DNA of 64,000 nt, taken from positions 1 to 64,000 of the forward strand of contig JAIQDT010010057.1 in assembly GCA_021521415.1 (NCBI GenBank), in the 5' to 3' direction. Shown here in pieces: positions 56,502-64,000 of the stretch (its first letter is position 1; each line of letters opens with the position of its first letter). The notes under the pieces are model-generated. The model ran no database searches, was not told the DNA's origin, and saw only the letters and a list, made by a program, of their open reading frames with translations. The DNA comes from Bidens hawaiensis (taxonomy: Eukaryota; Streptophyta; Magnoliopsida; Asterales; Asteraceae). Made by a program: the position numbers and the translations under genes.

Positions 56502-59072
56502 CTATTGTATTCCTAAAGCTTGAACTCTCCTGACTATTGACAAAGATAACATGTTTCTTTCTTTCCATTCTTCACTTTTCTCCTTCCTTATCATTCTCTC
56601 CTTAAGGCTGGCACGGTTGTCCAGTATGCTAACAACGTGACTCATGGTCGGTCTTGAATCCGGGTTTGATCTCGTGCAAGCCATACCTAACTTAACCAAC
56701 CTGGTCAACTCTTCATGATCATACTCTCCATTTAATCTAGAATCCACCAATTCTTTATAATCCCTCTTTTGGGTCTCGAACTCGTGCACCCGTTTCACCA
56801 ATAACACATCGGGCGTTCGGAAATCGACTGCCATTTGTCCACTCACCACCTCAAGCACCACTACACCGAAACTGTAAACATCCACCATTGTGGTGGCTAC
56901 CCCTGACTCCATGTATTCGGGTGCCATATACCCGAAAATCCCATTGACTGAAGTGTTTACTTCCACATGATGATCGTGTTCGTTTCTTGTTAGAAACTCA
57001 GCTAATGCAAATGACCCGAGCCTCGGGTTCATATCGGGCTCGATTTGAATGGCAGATGAGGTTATGCTTCTGTGAATTACTTGCTGTTCCCATTCATCAT
57101 GGAGGTAATGAACCGCATTTGCAAGTGATTTCAAAATGTTGTATCTATGGGTCCATTTTAAGACCGGTTGTGACCGGTGAGAGAGGAGTTGGCTTAGCAT
57201 ACGACTAGCCGAATAGTTATAAACCACGAGCATCTCCCCTTGTTCGGTGCACCAGCCGTAGAGCTGGACTAAGTTTCTGTGACACAGCCTGCCCAAATTC
57301 GAAAGCTCGTTTGAAAACCGGACCCGTAAAGCTGGGCATGTCTTCAACCCGAGCCGTTTCACTATTATGTCTTGGTTGTCAATGACACCATAGTACGCTG
57401 TCCCGAAGTCGAGCTCAGCTAGCCGGTTAGAGTCCGAGAAGTTGTCCGTGGCAAATATGATCTCATTGTAGGTTATCTCCCGTGGTGGTCTAACCATTGG
57501 GAATATTTTCGATTGTCGTTGGTTCGTATTAATGGTCGAGATCGTGCTTGAGATCATGCTTTCATTGATACTGTATCCGGTTTTAGTAATATTGGATCCC
57601 GAGATCATGCTCGGGATCATGTCATTGCCGCCAGTGTCTCCGACACTGGCGGTTACATACAAACTGTCTCCCTTGGCAGTTACGAAGGTGATTGTGCTAG
57701 CGGAAATGGCTGCATTAGTGATTGATGATGGTGTGGTGGTGGTGTTAGTAACATTACTACTACTAACCGGTGGAGATACCGAGATGTACCGAGGGTAAGC
57801 TTTGAAAGATGGAAGATCAGGGAGGTCAAGATATGTGCCCGAAAGCGATTCAATGATGCTTTCGAGGACCCATTTCATGTCGGGTCGGGATTTCGGGTCT
57901 TGGAGCGTGCATAACAGCCCGAGTTTAATCATACGCTCGACATCATGAACTTTGTATGACCCGTCTTTTAATCGACGATCAACTGCTTTCCAAGTCATGT
58001 TTTCATCAGATAGTTCTCTAACCCAATCAAGTAGAATAATCTTATCATCCGGGAATGTAAGATCGATTGCTTTTCGTCCCGAAACAATCTCAAGCAACAC
58101 AATCCCGAAGCTGAAAACATCTGACTTTGCAGTGGCAGTACCCGTGTGGAAGCTCTCGGGCGACAAGTAACCAATCGTGCCGCCAATCCGTGTGGTCTCT
58201 GCCGCCCTGAACCGGCGGTGGTTTGCTGTTGGTGTACTAATATGGTACTTGAGCTCATGTTCTAGCCACCGAGCCAACCCGAAATCCCCAAGTCTCGCAT
58301 TGAAACTTGAATCCAACATTACGTTACTCGTTTTCACATCGCGGTGTATAATTTGACCCTCGAGCTGTTCGTGGATGTAAAACAAAGCTGCACCAAGACC
58401 GATCACTATTTTCAGCCTCTGGTCCCACTGGAGTCTCGCTCCGGCTCGCCCGAAAAGCACTCGGTCAAGGCTGCGGTTCGGCATGTACTCATAAACAAGC
58501 AAGAGCTGATCATCATGAACGCACCATCCACGTAACGGGACTAGATTCCTGTGGCGAAGATTAGCCACAGCCGACAACTCCGCCACGAAAGTCTTCTCAA
58601 ACCGCTCACCGGTCTCCATCAAACACTTCACCGCCACCACGGTCCCGTCCCGTGGCAAAACCGCTCTATAAACTCTCCCAAACCCGCCACTTCCGAGTAT
58701 TTCATCTTTACTAAACCCTTTAGTACCTATATAAAGCTCGGAGTAGCTAAATGTTTTCGGGCTATGGCCCGCAAATGCCTTCTCGTTTGGGAAATGAACC
58801 CCTTCGATGTCATGGAATACAATAGACGAGTTTCTTCGCCACCATGCACCATGGTGGCAAAAACCGCAAGAACGGATATTAATCCTCGTGTGATACAGGC
58901 GGGCTAGAGCCCGCCTGATCACATCGGGGATATGAATATTACACGACCGGTGTTTATGCTTGTGTGAGCGGATATCTAGTTGTTTAAAATCGCGGTCGCA
59001 ATCATGGTCATTGTCAACCGGTCTATCATCGTTGTCGGCCGGTAAGACGAAGCAAAGGCGGGTGATCGGCAT
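56502..59072 (-). CDS. Receptor-like protein kinase of the LecRK-S.2 type, tandem kinase plus pseudokinase
   Basis: Intronless 856-residue frame. Residues 1-110 are a Lys/His-rich leader with no lectin domain. Kinase 1 (about 110-405) has the Gly loop GSGGFG (127-132), K149, HRDVKTSN (243-250), DFG (263-265) and SPE (304-306), so it should be active. A Ser/Thr/Asn-rich linker (432-520) follows. Domain 2 (about 535-815) keeps a Lys (572) and APE (717-719). It has HRS for HRD (667-669), GSF for DFG (686-688) and a degraded Gly loop (ELDFGTAYYG), so it is a predicted pseudokinase. Arabidopsis LecRK-S.2 (At2g32800) has the same length, dual-kinase layout and missing lectin domain, as I recall. 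No clear transmembrane segment was found. Confidence 0.88.
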   Translation of the reverse strand: MPITRLCFVLPADNDDRPVDNDHDCDRDFKQLDIRSHKHKHRSCNIHIPDVIRRALARLYHTRINIRSCGFCHHGAWWRRNSSIVFHDIEGVHFPNEKAFAGHSPKTFSYSELYIGTKGFSKDEILGSGGFGRVYRAVLPRDGTVVAVKCLMETGERFEKTFVAELSAVANLRHRNLVPLRGWCVHDDQLLLVYEYMPNRSLDRVLFGRAGARLQWDQRLKIVIGLGAALFYIHEQLEGQIIHRDVKTSNVMLDSSFNARLGDFGLARWLEHELKYHISTPTANHRRFRAAETTRIGGTIGYLSPESFHTGTATAKSDVFSFGIVLLEIVSGRKAIDLTFPDDKIILLDWVRELSDENMTWKAVDRRLKDGSYKVHDVERMIKLGLLCTLQDPKSRPDMKWVLESIIESLSGTYLDLPDLPSFKAYPRYISVSPPVSSSNVTNTTTTPSSITNAAISASTITFVTAKGDSLYVTASVGDTGGNDMIPSMISGSNITKTGYSINESMISSTISTINTNQRQSKIFPMVRPPREITYNEIIFATDNFSDSNRLAELDFGTAYYGVIDNQDIIVKRLGLKTCPALRVRFSNELSNLGRLCHRNLVQLYGWCTEQGEMLVVYNYSASRMLSQLLSHRSQPVLKWTHRYNILKSLANAVHYLHDEWEQQVIHRSITSSAIQIEPDMNPRLGSFALAEFLTRNEHDHHVEVNTSVNGIFGYMAPEYMESGVATTMVDVYSFGVVVLEVVSGQMAVDFRTPDVLLVKRVHEFETQKRDYKELVDSRLNGEYDHEELTRLVKLGMACTRSNPDSRPTMSHVVSILDNRASLKERMIRKEKSEEWKERNMLSLSIVRRVQALGIQ

Positions 59073-59925
59073 GGTTACGGTGGTTGTGATGGAGGAGAAT
59101 GATGGTTTGTTCTAATGGCATGAGTTTGTTTAGAAGTTGTATGGTAAAGGATATAAGTTACATAACTATTGAAGTGCATAAATACATAAATAAGACTGTG
59201 TGAATCCGTGTGTATGTGCGTGTTTTCTGACGTCTAATTTGCTTACTTGTATGGTTGACTTTTCTCAAAGGTATTTGTACACGCTGCATGAAAAATTGTA
59301 CATTTTTATAGTCTTTTTTAGACACCTTAATTTCATGTTTTTATCTTTTTTCTTTCTGACTTGTCTCCCATGATCTAGAACCATATAGTTATTGGTCAAA
59401 ATTTAAAATCTTTATTACATGAAAAATGTTAAAAAAGATCTTCGAGAATTATAGAATTGCAACTTTATTAAAAAAATAATAATGAAGTGGTTGAAATATT
59501 CTTTTAAAAATTGAAAAGATGACAACAAACTTTTGGTATTTTAAATCATGTGGCCAGATAAGAATTAGGAGGATAAACAATATTGAGGATGATGATATTT
59601 AATTATTTATGGTTGATAAAAATTGAATTATCCTATAGGGGATGTAGACCATATTAAGAAAGGGTGGATTTAAATCAGCAAAAAGAGAATATGAAATCTA
59701 GAAGTAGAAGCCAAACCGTGTGGAACAAGTAAATTATAGCCTTTTGTAGTTTTGCTCATCATCGAAAGCCAGTGGTAGAGAGTGGCGGGCTCGAGTTGGA
59801 GGCCCATCTCTGGAAGGTGAGGGTGGGGGTGGGGGGTTGTTTTTTTTTTCTTTACTCCAATGAATTTATTGGGTCTGTTTTATAGGGGCTAAAGATGTTT
59901 AAAGTTGGATATCTGGACCTTTTGG
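59073..59925. other. Promoter-side intergenic DNA of the kinase gene
   Basis: The first ~150 bp left of 59230 is the likely 5' leader/promoter (minus strand). The rest is AT-rich without recognised features except a poly-T run at 59840. Confidence 0.4.
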
Positions 59926-59929
59926 ATAA

Positions 59930-60310
59930 TGGATTTTACTATCTGAATTTAAAATTTTGAATATCCGATCGGATGGTAACCCGGATATCCGAAATATCCG
60001 AAAAAATTAATAATTATAAAAAAAATTAAATAGCTACTTTTAAAAATATTTCGGATATCTTAAATATCCAAAAAATTATCCGAAATTTCCGAAATTTATC
60101 CAAAATATCCAAAAATTTATCCAAATTATCCAAAAATTTTCCGAATTTATTAATAACATTTATCATTTAATAATTAAAAAAATATAATCACTATCTGAAT
60201 CCGAATCCGAAAATTCGGATATCCAAGATTGGTATATATTTGAATTATCGGATAATTCGGATTCGTATTTTTTGATACAGATTTGAATTTGGATTTTTTT
60301 GAGCACCCCT
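59930..60310. repeat. TATCCGAA-word array
   Basis: Dozens of ATATCCG, ATCCGAAA, TATCCAAA and CGGATAT words, ending TTTTTTTGAGCACCCCTACC. The inverse of that edge is GGTAGGGGTGCTC, similar to the edge of the array at 54884. Confidence 0.8.
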
Positions 60311-60689
60311 ACCTACCTTTAGAGTGTGTATACACATGAATAATTCACTATTAAATTCAATCTAGCTTTGAACCAAATGCGTTGTGCCAGAAACATATTA
60401 TGCTTGTTTTATTTAGGTAAAATAAACACAGTTACTACGTAAAAGTAATCGGTCTAAGGATACTATTTTTTTATGAAACAAACGAGTATAGCACATAGCC
60501 TTATACATGCCATTCTCCGTGCTTCATTCAATGTCAAATCCTCGACATCTCACCACCTCCTTCACCAATCATCCCCACACTCAACCTATATTATACCCAT
60601 TATTCTTCATTCATATTTTTAATATATTTTAATAATAAACAATAAGAATAAAGAGGCCCAAACCAATAGAAATTTGTCACCTCAACCAA

Positions 60690-61010
60690 TGGAAGAGAAT
60701 GGTGTGCGTGGTTAGAACCATTCTTACCACGTAAAGTTGAAGGGAAGGGTTCTAACCACGCAAAGTTGAAGGGAAGAATGGAGGGGCTATTCTGCCTTAA
60801 CCTTGCAGTACACATTGTTAGATGTCCATAAACCATGTAAGGTTGTAACATAATGGTTTCAATAGTTGCGGAGCAAGTACTCCGCATGTGACATAATGTG
60901 GAGCAAGAACTCCGCCATAACCTTACATCACGCATTGTTAGATGTCCATAGACCTTGCAAGGTTGTAACAGAATGATTTCAATAGTCGTGGAGCAAGTAC
61001 TCCACGGCAT
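60690..61010. repeat. Tandem repeat with palindromic GGAGCAAGTACTCC words
   Basis: Two ~120-bp units (about 60795-60912 and 60913-61010) share CATTGTTAGATGTCCATA, AAGGTTGTAACA and AATGRTTTCAATAGT, then GGAGCAAGTACTCC. Upstream, GGGTTCTAACCACG and AAAGTTGAAGGGAAG are also duplicated. The long minus-strand open frame here is made of these repeats. Confidence 0.75.
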
Positions 61011-61289
61011 GATCTATAATCTATGTATATATCAAACACAACGTTTTAGAAAGGCCTGGGTAACAACCCTAAACGTATTAAAAGAAGAATTAAACAATAT
61101 TAAATAATACTCAACAACTTCATACGGTCTAAAACTACATAAATAAAAACCAATGAATTAACTTACTTTATAGTTACTTGTGTATGTGTTCTTCAACAAA
61201 CAACCCACAACAACATTAAACACTCTGGATGCTCTGTCTTAACCGACTTTTTGTTTAGAGTAAAGTGTCATTTTCGTCCTTGTGGTTTG

Positions 61290-62110
61290 ACAAATAATGC
61301 GAATTTAGTCCAAAAAGTTTATTTTTTACATATGAACCCTTCACGTTTCTCAATTCTTGCCAATTACATCCAAATCACTAACTACGTTAAATCGAACGTT
61401 AACTCAGGGGTAGGCATGCTTTTTCACTCTTTCTTTTTTACATGAGTACAGTGCCAAAATCGTCCCTGAAGGTTGGTCACATTTGCTAATTTCGTCCAAA
61501 ATATTTTTTTTTTGCAATTAGACCCTCAATGTTTCCCAACTATTGCCAATTTCGTCCAATTTGTTAACTTGTTCTAAATTTAACGTTAACTCAGGGGTGT
61601 TACTGTCCTTTTACATATTTGTTTACATTATTGTTATTATTATTACGCTGAGCTAAACCCTTTATATGACTAAAAATAAAGAAGAATAAACAAACGGATA
61701 ATATATTGGATTCAAACATAGGAATCGTGAAATGTTATATATGTCATCAAACAAACACATAATAACAATAATGTAAACAAACATGTAAAAGGACAGTAAC
61801 ACCTATAAGTTAACGTTAAATTTAGACCGAGTTAACAATTTGGACGAAATTGGCAACGGTTGGGAAAAATCGAGGGTCTACTTGCAAAAAAAATATTTTT
61901 GGACGAAATTCACAAATATGACCAAACCTCAGGGACGATTTTAGCACTTTACTCATATAATAAAGAAATAGTGAAAAGACATGTCTACCCCTGACATAAC
62001 GATTAAACTTAATGAGGTTAGTGATTTGGATGTAATTGGCAATAATTGAGAAAAGTGGAGGGTCCTTATGCAAAAAATAAACTTTTTGGACTAAATTCGC
62101 ATTATTTGTG
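61290..62110. repeat. Inverted repeat whose arms are themselves tandem pairs
   Basis: 61290-61640 is complementary to 61761-62110 (351 and 350 bp, loop ~120 bp). Each arm has two ~185-bp head-to-tail units, each with GTCC..GAGG or TGGTTTG, TTTCGTCCAA or TTTAGTCCAA, CTCAATTnTTGCCAATT and GTTAACTCAGGGGT. The overall order is a-b-loop-b'-a'. The outer ~30 bases of the left copy (GAGTAAAGTGTCATTTTCG) are missing on the right, where other DNA begins at 62111. Confidence 0.85.
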
Positions 62111-63540
62111 TTGGACTCAGTCTGCCAAAGACACATATTATAATTGATGTGACTAGTACGTTATGATCCAAGTCAGGTCATACCCAATAACAAGCTAGAC
62201 AAACACCAATTATATTTGTTTATATATAATATGATCATAAATAAATCAATATTGACACTTATGTTATTTGGAAAAGGGTTTCTAAATACAATGTTCTTGT
62301 GAAATGAATAAATCATATGGATGATTTATATTTTGAGAGAGAACATTTCATAGTGTTATTTAAGATAATTAAATAACAATATGTGAAAATGGTTACCTAG
62401 CATGTTGCCTATATATTGTGTTACACTTATAAGTAATAAGTTTCATAACACAAATATATAAATGGAATGTTTAAAAAATAATAATAATAATAATAACAAG
62501 GAAGGAATCTCTTTTTCTCTTATTATTTTATTGTTATTTTAAATGTTAGTGGAGACATGCAAGGTTTCTAATTGGTGTCATGGGTAGTGCCAAAAGATAC
62601 ACACTTACTTCCTTTTTCACTCTTCTTTTTTGCAAGTAACAAAAAAAGTTTTATACTCTCTCTCTCTCTCTTTTCTCTCTAATTTTCGGCCAAGAGGAGG
62701 GGCCAAGGGAGGACGAAAATTTTTGAGTGCAAATCCTAGCTACAAGGTGTTTGCTTAAAGGCTTGAAGGGTATACAAGCTTGAGGAACTCCTATCTTGAA
62801 GTTCTAGCCTACCATTCATCATCCCTTTTACATTTCCTTGGTTTTGAAAGGTAGTCTTAACATGCATGGACTTATAGTGACATGCATGTGTTTGATAGTA
62901 TGTATTTCGTATTTGGCGCGGAATCTGTTTTAAGGGAAGCGTGTTGAACACGTGCCTCAGCCTCAACCGTCAACTTTTGTTTCGTTCATTCTTGCAGCCA
63001 AAGAGACTACTAGAAGTTGTTGATGTGGTAAAAGTTGGAAATTTTATTTTTTTTTAAGTTCGTGTCAAGAAGATTACAAGAGAATGTTGCTGAATAACAA
63101 GATGAAGACTTTATCATTTGAAGATCTTGAGTTGAATCATCTAACATATTTGTTATGTTATTTCATTGTTTATTATATTTTATATCACGGTATTTGTACT
63201 ACTTATTTTCTTATGTTAATAACGAGAGTATCGTTATTATTTATATTAATTTTAATATAATAAGTGACCTATATTCCTACAATCTTAAAACAGATTTTCC
63301 ATGAGATTGTTAAGGCAATCTAAACCTTTTTACTAAGGATATTGGGTTCAGAAAAAATATAAAAATTATTTTGTGATTGTTGCGACAATCTTGTATATTT
63401 GTTTTTTGAAAATATGTATGTAGTACTAATTGTTGTGTATGGATTTATAGAGATGTGATACAATCTTAAATCCTATACCATGATACAAGACGAATGATTT
63501 ATGATTCAATCGTAAGATTTAAGATGATTTTTCAAATGTT
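62111..63540. other. Possible LTR-like or other element, unresolved
   Basis: New sequence starting TGTTGGACTCAGTCTGCC interrupts the inverted repeat. It holds a (CT)n tract at 62657-62685 and GGCCAAGAGGAGGGGCCAAGG, resembling a transcript leader. A CCTACA near 63281 could close an LTR, but no primer binding site or matching TSD was seen. Confidence 0.3.
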
Positions 63541-63545
63541 ATTTT

Positions 63546-63960
63546 TTCTAACTTGTGTGTTAGACCGTGTTTATTGGTGTAAATTGTAAACCTATGTTCT
63601 TTGTGAACATTAAATTCTCGAACGTGCATGTTAGATCGGATGTATTTTATAAACAATACATTTTGTAAATGTTTCATTTCCTAGCATGCGTGCTAGAAAT
63701 TATTGCAAGTTATAAGTATTATGGTTTAGAGCGTTTGTCCAAATGTCTCGTTTCTTAAACCGAGTGTGAGAAGCAGTTTATTTTATATAAACTAATAAGC
63801 CTCATAATATTTTTGTAATCATTTAATTCTTAATAAGCGGGCTAGATTTGGTTTATTTTTATGAACCAATAAGCTTTATAACAGTTTATGTAATCGTTTA
63901 TTTCTAACGAGTGTGTTAGAAAATAGTGCACGGAGACATCCATTGAGTGCATTTTGGTGA
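63546..63960. repeat. Degenerate tandem array, ~65-85-bp period, six copies, each with a TTCTAAC..GTTAGA palindrome
   Basis: Units begin near 63546, 63615, 63677, 63751, 63836 and 63901, with cores such as TTCTAACTTGTGTGTTAGA, TTCCTAGCATGCGTGCTAGAA and TTCTAACGAGTGTGTTAGAA followed by TTTATTTTTAT-like spacers. The palindrome is preserved while arm sequence changes. Confidence 0.65.
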
Positions 63961-64000
63961 AATACAAACATAAACTTCCATATTTGGGTTACAGTAAACA

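Noticed and set aside
60600..61010. 136-codon minus-strand open frame
   Set aside because: Consists of the duplicated ~120-bp units and lacks any recognisable domain.
62109..63281. Copia-type LTR (TGTTGG...CCTACA)
   Set aside because: No primer binding site, polypurine tract or matching TSD; kept only as an unresolved region.

Overview
The window is nuclear DNA from a flowering plant, most likely a eudicot. Genes have many short exons with GT-AG introns, intergenic DNA is AT-rich, and every recognisable host gene belongs to a plant family. An asterid, perhaps Asteraceae, is a guess from general character only. No rRNA, tRNA, CRISPR array or bacterial operon was found.

Layout. 0-1.2 kb: a glycine-rich secreted protein gene (minus strand) whose frame is broken twice. 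1.3-10.8 kb: a 5'-truncated Ty3/gypsy retrotransposon of the Tat lineage (minus strand). It has a 3' LTR, a frameshifted pol and an intron-containing gene on the opposite strand, and it is bracketed by a perfect 104-bp direct repeat. 11.2-14.3 kb: a decayed fragment of another Tat element. 16.2-28.8 kb: a complete, young Tat element with a GGTAC target duplication, nearly identical LTRs, one intact 1818-residue Gag-Pol frame and a convergent intron-containing antisense gene. 29-31.3 kb: remnants of an RT-associated gene and a hAT transposase, plus a GGTACC-word array.

The right half holds the host genes. They are a PRT1-type N-degron ubiquitin ligase (32.4-35.8 kb), a MYB-CC transcription factor of the UNE16 type (37.7-42.2 kb), a CML21/CML22-type calcium sensor (53.5-56.4 kb) and an intronless LecRK-S.2-type receptor-like kinase with one catalytic and one pseudokinase domain (56.5-59.1 kb, minus). 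Between the MYB-CC and CML genes lies 11 kb of transposon-derived DNA: three Helitron 3' ends of one family (one element with a Pif1 helicase relic and a duplicated 5' end), a minisatellite, a hAT-like non-autonomous element and a large inverted repeat. The last 5 kb carries tandem and inverted repeats and no convincing gene.

The most interesting features are these. (1) Three Tat copies carry an antisense gene; in two of them it has its own TATA box and spliceosomal introns. (2) The truncated element sits between 104-bp duplications, which does not fit normal integrase chemistry. (3) Dispersed low-complexity word arrays share similar edge motifs. (4) Two host genes have upstream ORFs built on hexanucleotide microsatellites.
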